Positions 1 to 7,657 of a stretch of 13,636 nucleotides of DNA are shown here, piece after piece; positions within the stretch are counted from its first letter, which is position 1, and each line of letters opens with the position of its first letter. The stretch covers positions 1 to 13,636 of the forward strand of contig DSCZ01000197.1 of assembly GCA_011048855.1 (NCBI GenBank). The letters are read 5' to 3'. This DNA comes from Desulfobacteraceae bacterium. Its GTDB lineage: Bacteria; Desulfobacterota; DSM-4660; Desulfatiglandales; Desulfatiglandaceae. The position numbers were made by a program, and so were the translations under genes. The notes under the pieces are model-generated. The model worked only from the letters and a program-made list of their open reading frames with translations. It was not told the DNA's origin and ran no database searches.

Positions 1-309
1 CCGCTACTTGCGGCGGGGTATCATCTTATCCTTCAGATGCTTGATTGAACCTCAGCTTTAAATGGACCGATTTAAATGTCTCTTTGCGGATGCAAATATA
101 TTCAAAGATAGTTACTTGTTGCTGGAGATTGAGATAGCCTGATCCTCCGGACACCTTATTTATTTTCTGTTGGAGATGATCTGGCAAAGTTTGTTTTCTG
201 TCTTCAAGAGGGGGTCATTTCTTTTGTCAATGCTTTGAATTAGGTGGGTCGATTTTTCTGATGATAGTTGTTTATTACCTATCCATTAACGTCAAGGATG
301 TGAAGACTT
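1..309. other. Anonymous AT-rich region left of the insertion sequence
   Basis: No reading frame of useful length with recognisable content was found here on either strand; stops are frequent in all frames. The DNA is clearly AT-richer than the sequence right of about 2640. The first bases form a small potential hairpin (CCGC, a 5-nt loop, GCGG at 1-13), but no RNA gene can be supported from it. The region may be the flank into which the ISL3 element inserted or a decayed gene. Confidence 0.5.
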
Positions 310-336
310 TTTGGCTCCTCACACGAATCGGTGGGT
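310..336 (+). repeat. Left terminal inverted repeat of the ISL3 element
   Basis: The 27 bases beginning TTTGGCTCCTCACACG are the exact reverse complement of 1636-1662. Identity stops at 337 inward and 309 outward. The transposase stop codon (319-321, reverse complement of TCA) lies inside this repeat, so the last six codons of the transposase are written in or next to the element tip. Confidence 0.9.
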
Positions 337-1545
337 AAGTGGTGGTTCTGGGAGCTTTCCCATACCGTGCAAAAGAGCCAACGTAAATGTTTCTGCTGAT
401 CGATAACCGTATGCTCTGTGACTGATGACCTTGGCCTTATTGTTGAGGCCTTCCACCGCACCGTTATCGATGGGCACTTTGAAATAATTGAGGATGTGAT
501 CCTGATGGCGACGAATCATCCAGGCAAACTCACGCATGGGCTGAAGACGGGAATGAGTGGCCCACCAGAACCATTGATCGAGGTGCATTCGAGCGGCCAG
601 GGGGGATGTATGATCCCAGAACGTCCTGAAAGCCTCTTTGAGGAGGTATGCCCGGTTTACCTTGAGGTTGAGCTTTTCAAGGTCACTGAGCCGGAGTCGC
701 TGGTTTTCCGTGAGATTGACTGGATTCTTGAGCCAGATATAACGTGTTTTTTTGAGCAGTTCCGGACTTTCGGCCTTGAGCCTCGCCGCTTCCTCTTTCC
801 GAACCGTGTCTACGGCTTTGCCCAGATGCTGAACAATATGGAATTTGTCGAAAACCAGGTGCACCTTGGGCAGCATCTCCTTGATGGTATCGATATAGGG
901 CGCCCACATGTCACAACATATAGCACGGATTCTCCGGCACTGTTCAGGGCCGATAGAAACGAAGAATTCTCTGAGGGTTACTTTCGTTCTGCCTTCCTCC
1001 GACCACAGCAGTCTCTTTTCCACCAGATCATAGACCTGGGTGTGGTAGATATGGCCGCGGCGCCGGCTGATTTCATCCACACCAATATAGAGCAAATCCC
1101 CGATATCCCTGTGGGCCAGGCCGTAGTTGACCACGTCCTTAACCGCTTTCCGTACCGTATTCCAGTGGAAGCCGTAGAAGGAAGCTACCACCTTCCAGGC
1201 GATCTGTCTGGCCCATGTGGCAAGGACCATGCTCAGCGCGATGGTCAGGGGGCTTTTGCCTTTGCTCCAGGGAATTTGTTCCATCACGACTCCACATTGA
1301 GGGCACTGGACTCTTCGGGGAGCATAGACCAGAACCACGGGGATCCCCCACAGGGGAACATGTTTCCAGCGTCGTTGTTTTCGAGTGTCATAACCGGGGC
1401 ATCTGCGTCCGCAACCAGAGCAGACCAGAGAAGATCGTTTGCTCGGGACAAGATGGATTTCAATGCTGCCATTTGCTTCAACCACTTTTCGGATTCTATG
1501 TCGCTTGAGGTTCAAAGTTTTTCTGGCTATACTGGCTACGAGCAT
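319..1545 (-). CDS. ISL3-family transposase (DDE)
   Basis: This 408-residue protein catalyses cut-and-paste transposition of the surrounding element. An N-terminal zinc-finger-like region has two CxxC pairs (Cys42/Cys45 and Cys81/Cys84), followed by a basic helix-turn-helix-like stretch around residues 105-140. The DDE catalytic domain shows the first Asp in GVDEIS (Asp157), the second in CCDMWAPY (Asp212) and the catalytic Glu in AVEGLNNKAK (Glu365), the last being a hallmark of ISL3 transposases. Length is normal for the family. The start is supported by a strong AAGGAGG site (1555-1561, read on the minus strand) nine bases upstream of the ATG. No frameshift or internal stop is seen. The stop codon falls inside the left inverted repeat. 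A long opposite-strand frame covers the same bases and is a shadow. Confidence 0.95.
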   Translation of the reverse strand: MLVASIARKTLNLKRHRIRKVVEANGSIEIHLVPSKRSSLVCSGCGRRCPGYDTRKQRRWKHVPLWGIPVVLVYAPRRVQCPQCGVVMEQIPWSKGKSPLTIALSMVLATWARQIAWKVVASFYGFHWNTVRKAVKDVVNYGLAHRDIGDLLYIGVDEISRRRGHIYHTQVYDLVEKRLLWSEEGRTKVTLREFFVSIGPEQCRRIRAICCDMWAPYIDTIKEMLPKVHLVFDKFHIVQHLGKAVDTVRKEEAARLKAESPELLKKTRYIWLKNPVNLTENQRLRLSDLEKLNLKVNRAYLLKEAFRTFWDHTSPLAARMHLDQWFWWATHSRLQPMREFAWMIRRHQDHILNYFKVPIDNGAVEGLNNKAKVISHRAYGYRSAETFTLALLHGMGKLPEPPLTHRFV

Positions 1546-1635
1546 GAATCATTTCCTCCTTCCCATGAGACTTGGTTGTCATCATTTGGAAGTACCGGAT
1601 TTGATTCATGCTTTCAAGTTTTTTAACAATTATCC

Positions 1636-1662
1636 ACCCACCGATTCGTGTGAGGAGCCAAA
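1636..1662 (-). repeat. Right terminal inverted repeat of the ISL3 element
   Basis: Perfect reverse complement of 310-336, located about 90 bp upstream of the transposase start. The space between the repeat and the start codon (1546-1635) is where the transposase promoter should lie; I see no clear consensus there. Confidence 0.9.
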
Positions 1663-1763
1663 GCATTTTGACCACAACGGCTTGAGGTCTGAAGCGTGCT
1701 TTTGCAAGCTGGATCCGAGGGGGTTTGCCCTCATACCTTATGCAGTTTTTTGTTACGCATGAT

Positions 1764-1781
1764 ATCTAAACTATTTTAGAT
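1764..1781 (-). terminator. Possible weak hairpin terminator after the OmpA-family gene
   Basis: ATCTAAA, a 4-nt CTAT loop and TTTAGAT form a perfect 7-bp stem, 14 bp beyond the stop codon of the minus-strand OmpA-family gene. The position suits a terminator. The stem is AT-rich and no clean U-tract follows on the minus strand, so it would be weak; it may also be chance in AT-rich DNA. Confidence 0.25.
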
Positions 1782-1795
1782 GTTAGGTTTATATA

Positions 1796-2698
1796 TTAAA
1801 ATTTAACAAGCTCAACTCGTCTGTTTTTTGTTCGGCCTTCCTCTGTTTCGTTCGTTGCTGTCGGCGCCAAGGGCCCTACACCATTTGGATGAAGTCTTTC
1901 CCTGTTTATGCCGTAGTCCGAGACCAGTGTTTCAACTACTGCTTCAGCCCGCCTCTTTGAAAGAGTCATATTGTAATCAAAGTCCCCTCTGCTGTCGGTA
2001 TGCCCCACTACATACAGCGTCAACTCCGCTTCCTGTTCGAGAAATTTCGCGATTTCCTCAAGTGCCGGTTTCGATTCAGGTCTTATTTCCGCTTTGCCGG
2101 TATCAAAATAAAGATCATGAATGGATGCAACTCCAGTGGCTTGAATCTCTTCTGCCAGCGCCCCTGAATCCGTTTTTACTTTCCCTTTTTCCATGGGCCT
2201 GGTTTCAATAACATCAACCTGAACCCCCGGGTTATCGGCTCTGGAACCTAAAGCTACGCAAAGAGACATATATACAGTGCCGGCATCTTCTTGGCGGCGA
2301 TCCAGCTTGGCGGACAGATAACGAAAATCGTCGTCGGAAACCGCCATGTTCTCTTTAATATCTAGCGGGTTAATATCTCGAAGGTACAATTCGCGGGTCC
2401 ATCCCCATCCCAGCTCTCTCTGAGTGCCGGAAAATATAATCTCAAAATCGGTATCCTTGAGAGCTGTTTCATAGTTGTGATAGATCTCAAGCGTAGAACG
2501 GCCCTCGGGAGCTTTGTACTGGATCCGTGTTACCTTGCCTGTTACTCGTTTACTGTCTACTAATTCCCCCTCATCGTCACGTTTGCCAATGGGCAGAAAG
2601 TATTCATCAAATTCTGTTTCTTCATAATAAATGAGGATTCTTCCGGGAATGTTCGCCCGGGTGAACCTGGTCAAACAAACCTTCGACCAGGCGGTCAC
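1796..2698 (-). pseudogene. OmpA-family protein, 5'-truncated and chimeric at its N-terminus
   Basis: Residues about 193-300 are a typical OmpA-like peptidoglycan-binding domain: DLYFDTGKAEI at the first strand, then GHTDSRG (233-239), N243 and LSKRRAEAV, and near the end GRTKNRRVEL, with the ligand-binding Asp and Arg positions kept. Such proteins are normally secreted and tie the outer membrane or periplasm to the cell wall. Residues about 20-190 resemble the N-terminal part of a family in which a FDEY.LP segment, GKVTRI.YKAPEGRS and a C-terminal OmpA domain occur together. The first 19 or so residues of the open frame (2640-2698) are antisense to an RND adaptor gene and cannot be native. 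No signal peptide remains, and no Shine-Dalgarno site was found for the ATG at 2698. I infer that the native start and export signal were lost at the junction near 2640, so the remnant is probably non-functional. Confidence 0.8.
2625..2650. other. Rearrangement or mis-join breakpoint truncating two genes
   Basis: The minus-strand OmpA-family gene is recognisable up to about 2640 and the plus-strand adaptor gene only from about 2635 onward. Each lacks its 5' part at the same spot. Base composition also changes here, from AT-richer on the left to GC-rich on the right. No inverted repeat, tRNA end or direct repeat was seen at the breakpoint, so the mechanism is unknown; an assembly chimera cannot be excluded. 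Confidence 0.75.
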
Positions 2699-2939
2699 GG
2701 TGCCGCTCTATGCCGTGCTGAGCCGGGGTAACGAGCAATATGTATTCATCGAAACCGACGGAAAAGCCGAGAAGCGTACGGTCTCCAGCGGCTTGATCGA
2801 CGGCTGGGAAATTCACATAACAGAAGGTCTTAACAAGGGTGACCGCGTGGTGATCGTAGGCCACCGTTCGATAGAGCAGGGCCGGGCGCTTAATATCGTC
2901 GAAAACGTGACCGATCCCGCGGAGATTGTCGCGAGATGA
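2631..2939 (+). pseudogene. C-terminal fragment of an RND efflux periplasmic adaptor (membrane fusion protein)
   Basis: About 100 residues remain of a protein family that is usually 350-420 long. The fragment starts at the conserved end of the beta-barrel domain (LPGMFARVNL) and runs through the membrane-proximal domain (VPLYAVL, then EQYVFIETDGKAEKR, and EGLNKGDRVVIVG). The N-terminal membrane anchor or lipid signal, the lipoyl domain and the coiled-coil hairpin are all missing. The open frame begins at an ATG at 2631 without a Shine-Dalgarno sequence, so it is unlikely to be made as a separate protein. Its stop codon overlaps the start of the RND permease (ATGA overlap), the usual adaptor-pump operon arrangement. 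Without an adaptor this pump could not form a tripartite complex unless another locus supplies one. Confidence 0.85.
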
Positions 2940-4522
2940 TGATTTCCGAAACAGCCGTACGAAAACGCACCGCGGTACTGGTCCTGTCGGCGGTAATCCT
3001 GGTGTTCGGAATCGCCTCCTACCGTATGCTCCCCAGGGAGGCCGCCCCGGACATCACCATTCCCTTTGTTTTCATCAGCACCCCCTATCCCGGAGTCGCC
3101 CCGGAAGACATCGAAAAATCCATCACTATCCCGATAGAAAAAAAGCTCAAAGGTCTGGAATCGGTCAAAAAGATAACATCCTCCAGCACCGAGGGAATGA
3201 GTTCAATTGTGGTGGAATTCGTCGCGGGCACAAATATAGACAATGTCCTGTCAAAAACCAAGGACAAGGTGGACCTCGCAAAACCGGATCTTCCCGCCGA
3301 TCTGGAAGATGAACCGGAAGTCACGGAAACCAACTTCGCCGAACTCCCGATCCTGGTTCTTTCGCTTTCCGGGCCTTCGGGACTTGAGCGCCTCAAGGAA
3401 ATCGCTGACCGGCTCGAAGAAGAAATCGAATCGATACCAGGCGTGCTCGAGGCAACCGTCACAGGTGGGCTGGAACGGGAGATCCGAGTCGAACCCGATC
3501 CCGCCAAGCTGGCTTATTACGGGCTTTCCATTCTGGATCTCCAACACGTTATATCGGCGGAAAACCGCAATATCTCGGGCGGCTCCATACGAATGGGGGA
3601 TGGAAGATTTCAGCTCCGCGTTCCCGGGGAGTTCAGGACCCCGGAGGAAATATACGGGCTTGTGGTCGGGCTCCACTCGGGCAGGCCCGTGTACCTCAAG
3701 GATGTCGCACGGGTCGTGGATGGATTTAAAGACGAAGAGGGCCGCTCACGCCTCGATGGGAGGCAGGCCGTGAATATCCAGGTGAAAAAGCGGGCCGGCG
3801 AAAATGTAATCTTCATCTCGAATAAAATCGACCGCCTCGTGGAAACACTGTCTCCAACCTGGCCTCCTGAGACCAGGGTCACGAAGCTGATGGATCAAGC
3901 CAGTGACATACGGATCATGGTCGAAGATCTCGAAAACAACATCATCACAGGCCTCATCCTGGTGATCATCGTTCTGTTTTTCGTTATGGGGGTTAGAAAT
4001 GCGGTTCTCGTAAGCCTGTCGATTCCGTTTTCGATGTTCATTTCCTTCACCGTGCTCCATATGCTGGGAATCACCCTCAACATGGTGGTGCTTTTTTCCC
4101 TCACGCTGTCCCTCGGGATGCTGGTGGACAATGCGATAGTAATCATCGAAAACATCTACCGGTTCATGGAACAGGGGGTCCCCAGGCTCCGGGCGGCGGT
4201 TAAAGCGACCGCGGAGGTCGCCCAGCCTGTGGCCGCCTCCACATTTACCACACTCGCGGCATTTCTTCCCATGATCTTCTGGCCCGGAATCATGGGCGAG
4301 TTTATGGCATATCTCCCGAAAACGGTGATCATCACCCTTTCCTCGTCGCTCTTCGTGGCCCTGGTAATAAATCCGGCCCTGGCATCGATTTTTCTCAGCC
4401 CCCCCCCTCCCGAACGGAACCGCCGAAATGCATACCGGGGACAACCCCGATCCGGACCGGGCCGGCGAAGCTCCGATAATTGTGCGGGGGCCGATTCTCA
4501 GGAGCTACCGGGCACTGCTTGA
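2936..4522 (+). CDS. RND efflux permease, N-terminal half (frame broken near residue 490)
   Basis: This frame encodes the first half of a proton-driven RND exporter of the inner membrane, which normally works as a trimer with a periplasmic adaptor and an outer-membrane channel. Residues 11-31 are transmembrane helix 1, about 40-330 the first porter/docking loop, and about 335-487 helices 2-6. Helix 4 carries GMLVDNAIVIIEN; Asp398 aligns with proton-relay Asp407 of AcrB, while the next position (Asp408 in AcrB) is Asn399, a substitution common in other RND subfamilies. After about residue 488 the frame crosses a nine-C run (4399-4407) and continues as a roughly 40-residue tail without RND character. 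The second half continues in the +1 frame, so residues 489-528 are probably a frameshift artefact. A second ATG at 2939 is an equally possible start. Confidence 0.93.
   Translation: MMISETAVRKRTAVLVLSAVILVFGIASYRMLPREAAPDITIPFVFISTPYPGVAPEDIEKSITIPIEKKLKGLESVKKITSSSTEGMSSIVVEFVAGTNIDNVLSKTKDKVDLAKPDLPADLEDEPEVTETNFAELPILVLSLSGPSGLERLKEIADRLEEEIESIPGVLEATVTGGLEREIRVEPDPAKLAYYGLSILDLQHVISAENRNISGGSIRMGDGRFQLRVPGEFRTPEEIYGLVVGLHSGRPVYLKDVARVVDGFKDEEGRSRLDGRQAVNIQVKKRAGENVIFISNKIDRLVETLSPTWPPETRVTKLMDQASDIRIMVEDLENNIITGLILVIIVLFFVMGVRNAVLVSLSIPFSMFISFTVLHMLGITLNMVVLFSLTLSLGMLVDNAIVIIENIYRFMEQGVPRLRAAVKATAEVAQPVAASTFTTLAAFLPMIFWPGIMGEFMAYLPKTVIITLSSSLFVALVINPALASIFLSPPPPERNRRNAYRGQPRSGPGRRSSDNCAGADSQELPGTA
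4399..4407 (+). repeat. Run of nine C at the RND frame break
   Basis: The two RND reading frames differ by one base and the break falls at this homopolymer. With eight C instead of nine, the first frame would read straight into the second (LSPPLPNGTAE, then MHTGDN), giving one permease of about 1,116 residues. Possible explanations are a real inactivating indel, a slippage-prone phase-variable tract, transcriptional slippage or a sequencing error. Confidence 0.85.
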
Positions 4523-6287
4523 AAGCGCGTTGAACCACCGGATCCCGGTACTCATGATGTCCGTGATGGTGATGCTGATAGCAGCCGGCATCTGGTTTCT
4601 CAGGGTGGGCATAGAAAAACCGATCGAATTTTTTCCCGATATCGATCCGCATAATGTTTATATCAATATGGACGTGCCGGAGGGAGCGGACCTGGAGCTC
4701 TCGGACAGGGTGGCCCGAATGCTTGAAGTGGCCATCTGCAGGGGGGACGGTCGACTTCCGGAGCCGGATGCGGACCCGGCTGAATGCTACGGCCGGGATA
4801 AAGCCGAAAAAATCCACACGCTGGCAAGCGGACGGGAGTTCGAGGGTCCGACCGACCTGGCCAACATCAAGCATATCTATTCCCGCACCGTGGCGGTTAA
4901 AGGAGGTGGCTCGGTCTTCGAAAGCAATTCCCCGGATCATATCGGCATCCAGTTCCACGACCTTGAAGACCGCGTGGAACCCTCGATCGATACGATGGAA
5001 GAGATACGTAGAAGGATCGCTCACATACCCGGCGCGAAAATTACGGTCGCGAAGCAGGAGGAGGGCCCCCCGACAGGGGCGCCGATCAACATAGAAATCG
5101 TGGGAGAAAGATTCGAAGTGCTCGGTCGAATTGCCCGGCAGATAACAACCGTTCTTGAAGGCATACCTTTTGTCAGGGATATCCGCGACGACTACAATGC
5201 AGGGACCCCGACGCTCAAAGTCGACATCGACCGTCAGCGTGCGGCCATGCTGGGACTTTCCACTGAAACGGTCGGCTTCGCGCTCAAGGTGGCTTTTAAT
5301 GGACTGCAAGTTTCCACCTACAGGGAAGAAGACGAAGACTACGACATCACCGTACAGTTATCCGCCGAGGAACGAAAACGCACGGACATCCTGGATGAAC
5401 TTTTGATCCCGGCCGGCGGGGAGCTTATACCGCTCAGCACAATAGCCTCGTTCAAGCTTACCGGAGGCCTGGGGCAAATAAACCGGATCAATCACGAACG
5501 GGTGGTCACCGTGAAAGCCGAGGTCGACGAGAAACACATTCCGGGTCCGGTGGTGCGGGCCCAGGCAGAGAAAATGCTCGAAGATTTGACCATTCCCCCC
5601 GGCTACAAGGTCCGTTTCACCGGGGAATTCGAAGAGCAGCAGAATGCCGAGGATTTTCTCGGCAAGGCTTTCATCGCCGCGCTCTTTCTGATAATGCTGA
5701 TCCTCGTCGCGCAGTTCAACTCGGTCGCACAGCCTTTGATCATAATGGCCTCTGTCTTGCTTTCCCTGGGCGGGGTCTTTCTGGGTTTATCGATCATGGA
5801 ACTGCCCTTCGGCATAATAATGACCGGCGTGGGAATCATTTCCCTGGCAGGCGTAGTCGTCAACAACGCCATTGTATTGATAGACTATACCAATCGCCTT
5901 CATACAAACGGCAGGCACTTCCGCGAAGCCATCGTAGCGGCCGGCTGCACCAGGCTCCGCCCGGTGCTGTTGACGGCCCTTACAACCATCCTGGGCCTGC
6001 TGCCGATGGTTACCGGAATCTCCTACAATTTTCACACCATGCAAATCGCATGGGTCAGCGAGTCGACTCAGTGGTGGAAAACGATGGCCTCCGCCGTTAT
6101 TTTCGGACTGGCGTTTGCGACGCTTCTGACATTGATCGTGGTGCCGGTTTTGTACTCGCTGGTTTACACAACAACACGCTCGCTTGAATCCCTCGCCGCG
6201 AAGACAGCCAATGTTTACCGGGCGCCGATTCACAGGCCGGCGGAACAGGCGCAGGACAGGCCGGGCGGCTCTCAAGAAAGCCGATGA
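4428..6287 (+). CDS. RND efflux permease, C-terminal half
   Basis: This 619-residue frame holds the second half of the same RND exporter: helix 7 at about 40-59, the second porter/docking loop at about 65-412, and helices 8-12 at about 413-580. The motif AGVVVNNAIVLIDY in helix 10 is the counterpart of the AcrB Lys940 region, with Asn in place of Lys, as in many non-AcrB RND pumps. The porter loop carries an extended segment at about 103-170, rich in charged residues and Gly, longer than in AcrB. The conserved closing block WWKTMASAVIFGLAFATLLT (550-569) precedes the last helix. The ATG at 4428 has no Shine-Dalgarno sequence, so it probably is not a native start. The real protein is most likely continuous from 2936, with a one-base discrepancy at 4399-4407. 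Two separately made halves, comparable to SecD/SecF, are possible but less likely. Confidence 0.92.
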   Translation: MHTGDNPDPDRAGEAPIIVRGPILRSYRALLESALNHRIPVLMMSVMVMLIAAGIWFLRVGIEKPIEFFPDIDPHNVYINMDVPEGADLELSDRVARMLEVAICRGDGRLPEPDADPAECYGRDKAEKIHTLASGREFEGPTDLANIKHIYSRTVAVKGGGSVFESNSPDHIGIQFHDLEDRVEPSIDTMEEIRRRIAHIPGAKITVAKQEEGPPTGAPINIEIVGERFEVLGRIARQITTVLEGIPFVRDIRDDYNAGTPTLKVDIDRQRAAMLGLSTETVGFALKVAFNGLQVSTYREEDEDYDITVQLSAEERKRTDILDELLIPAGGELIPLSTIASFKLTGGLGQINRINHERVVTVKAEVDEKHIPGPVVRAQAEKMLEDLTIPPGYKVRFTGEFEEQQNAEDFLGKAFIAALFLIMLILVAQFNSVAQPLIIMASVLLSLGGVFLGLSIMELPFGIIMTGVGIISLAGVVVNNAIVLIDYTNRLHTNGRHFREAIVAAGCTRLRPVLLTALTTILGLLPMVTGISYNFHTMQIAWVSESTQWWKTMASAVIFGLAFATLLTLIVVPVLYSLVYTTTRSLESLAAKTANVYRAPIHRPAEQAQDRPGGSQESR

Positions 6288-6294
6288 GATCAAT

Positions 6295-6396
6295 TCACCT
6301 GGGTTTCAGGCGGATTGAGAAAACCACAGGCCACAGCTTCCCGGTCACCAGCATCAGGCCCCGTTCCGCATCCCACGCGATCCCGTTCAGCATATC
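6295..6396 (-). pseudogene. Fossil of the C-terminus of a glutaminyl-peptide cyclotransferase
   Basis: Read on the minus strand, this stretch encodes 33 residues and a stop: DMLNGIAWDAE, then LMLVTGKLWPVVFSIRL. This matches the conserved C-terminal block of plant/bacterial-type glutaminyl-peptide cyclotransferases (the papaya enzyme family), LNGIAWD followed by VTGK.WP. These enzymes convert N-terminal Gln to pyroglutamate and are usually about 250-290 residues long. The frame is closed by a TAA at 6397-6399 just upstream, and DNA beyond that is the proB promoter and gene, so the rest of the enzyme is gone. The block is too short to be a functional enzyme. The natural stop codon (6295-6297) is kept, 7 bp after the RND stop, indicating that the gene once stood convergent to the RND gene. 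Confidence 0.8.
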
Positions 6397-6409
6397 TTAT
6401 GAACCGCGA

Positions 6410-6438
6410 TTGACAGCGCCGCCCGATTGACCTATTTT
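6410..6438 (+). promoter_or_regulatory. Predicted sigma70-type promoter of proBA
   Basis: A perfect TTGACA (6410-6415) is followed after exactly 17 bp by TATTTT (6433-6438, four of six matches to TATAAT). Transcription would start near 6445, leaving a leader of about 40 nt before the proB ATG at 6485. No operator palindrome or leader-peptide attenuator was recognised. Confidence 0.65.
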
Positions 6439-6484
6439 GTATTTTTGGCGGATGCAGCGTCTATATTGATTGTGACACGAAACC

Positions 6485-7657
6485 ATGAATGATTTGAACA
6501 GAAAAAACCTCGTTGCCCCGATCACCCGCACGGTCGTAAAGGTGGGAAGCGGTGTGCTGACCCGCAAAAACGGGCTCAATTTCAATGTTATAGAAGACCT
6601 GGCCACAGATATCTGCACCCTGCGGAAACGGGGCATTGAAGTTATCCTGGTTTCGAGCGGTGCGATCGCCGCCGGTCTCCGGAAGTTCGGCCTCACGAAA
6701 AAGCCCGAGTCCCTTTCCCACAAACAGGCCCTGGCCGCCATAGGGCAGAGCGATCTGATCCGTGCATACGAAGAAGCGATGGACAGGCGGGGGGCTAAGG
6801 CCGCCCAGATCCTCCTGACCAGGGACGACCTGACCCACAGGCGCCGTTATCTCAATGCCAGGAACACACTCCTGACCCTGCTTTCTTGGAAAATCATCCC
6901 GATCATCAACGAAAACGACACCGTGGCCGCCGAAGAAATCAAGTTCGGAGACAACGACAATTTGAGCGCCATGGTGGCCAACCTCACCGATTCCCAGCTC
7001 CTGGTGACCTTGACCGATATCGACGGGCTTTATGACAAGGACCCCAGACATAATGCCGACGCCGAACTCATACGTGTCGTTGACCGGATCGACCGCCGGA
7101 TCACGAAGGCTGCAAGCAACATTACCGGTTTCGTGGGCACCGGGGGCATGGCAAGCAAAATAGCCGCGGCCAAAAAGGCTGCAATGGCCGGGATTCCTAC
7201 AATCATAGCCAATGGCCTGAAACCCGGTGTCCTGAGAGAAATCTTCGGCGGAAAGGAGATCGGCTCCCTTATTCTTCCGGGGTCGACGCCGCTTTGCAGC
7301 CGGAAGCACTGGATCGCTTTCACCAAATCTCCCAAGGGCGCCATCGTGGTTGACAAGGGCGCCGAAAGGGCCCTTCTGGAAAATGGGAAAAGTCTGCTGC
7401 CTTCGGGAATAATCTCGCTCGTCGGGCGTTTCACGATGGGCAATTCGGTGGTGCTCAAAACCGAGGAGGGAAAGGAAATAGCTGTCGGCATGGTCAATTA
7501 CGACTCCGTGGAACTGGAAAAAATCAAGGGGCTCAAGACTTCGGAAATAGAGGCCATCCTGGGCTACACCCACGGAGAGGAAGTGATTCACAGAAACAAC
7601 CTCATCCTAACATCCAGAATGCGGGAACAGGAAGAATCATGTCAATCCACAGTCTGA
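6485..7657 (+). CDS. proB: Glutamate 5-kinase
   Basis: The enzyme phosphorylates glutamate to gamma-glutamyl phosphate with ATP, the committed and usually proline-inhibited first step of proline synthesis in the cytosol. The amino-acid-kinase domain spans about residues 14-255, with VVKVGSGVL (Lys19), SSGAIAAG (58-64), the glutamate-binding NENDTVA (142-148), FGDNDNLSA (154-162), [11 protein letters not shown] and GTGGMASKI (218-225). A C-terminal PUA domain follows at about 283-370 (GRFTMGNSV, then [15 protein letters not shown]). At 390 residues it is slightly longer than the E. coli enzyme (367), mostly from a short N-terminal extension. The start has only a weak Shine-Dalgarno match. The gene overlaps proA by 19 nt, so the two are surely co-transcribed and probably translationally coupled; their products act consecutively on an unstable intermediate. 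Confidence 0.98.
   Translation: MNDLNRKNLVAPITRTVVKVGSGVLTRKNGLNFNVIEDLATDICTLRKRGIEVILVSSGAIAAGLRKFGLTKKPESLSHKQALAAIGQSDLIRAYEEAMDRRGAKAAQILLTRDDLTHRRRYLNARNTLLTLLSWKIIPIINENDTVAAEEIKFGDNDNLSAMVANLTDSQLLVTLTDIDGLYDKDPRHNADAELIRVVDRIDRRITKAASNITGFVGTGGMASKIAAAKKAAMAGIPTIIANGLKPGVLREIFGGKEIGSLILPGSTPLCSRKHWIAFTKSPKGAIVVDKGAERALLENGKSLLPSGIISLVGRFTMGNSVVLKTEEGKEIAVGMVNYDSVELEKIKGLKTSEIEAILGYTHGEEVIHRNNLILTSRMREQEESCQSTV

Larger units (their letters stand above)
310..1662 (-). mobile_element. Complete ISL3-family insertion sequence
   Basis: The element is bounded by perfect 27-bp inverted repeats at 310-336 and 1636-1662 and carries a single full-length transposase on the minus strand. Its length of about 1.35 kb and the single-gene layout fit the ISL3 family. 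If the true tips are the GG of GGCTCC, the element is 313-1659 and the outer three bases match by chance. ISL3 elements usually make 8-bp target duplications; comparing 305-312 with 1660-1667 (or 302-309 with 1663-1670) shows none. That suggests later recombination, an atypical insertion, or ends defined wrongly by a few bases. The transposase looks intact, so the element could be active. Confidence 0.88.

Noticed and set aside
418..1626. A 402-codon plus-strand frame opposite the transposase
   Set aside because: The opposite strand carries the complete DDE motif set and a strong ribosome-binding site; the plus-strand translation shows no family resemblance.
4395..5309. A 304-codon minus-strand frame opposite the second RND half
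   Set aside because: Shadow of a conserved permease; composition is His/Arg-rich with no domain or ribosome-binding site.
6461..7591. A 376-codon minus-strand frame opposite proB
   Set aside because: proB motifs are complete on the plus strand; the antisense translation resembles no family.
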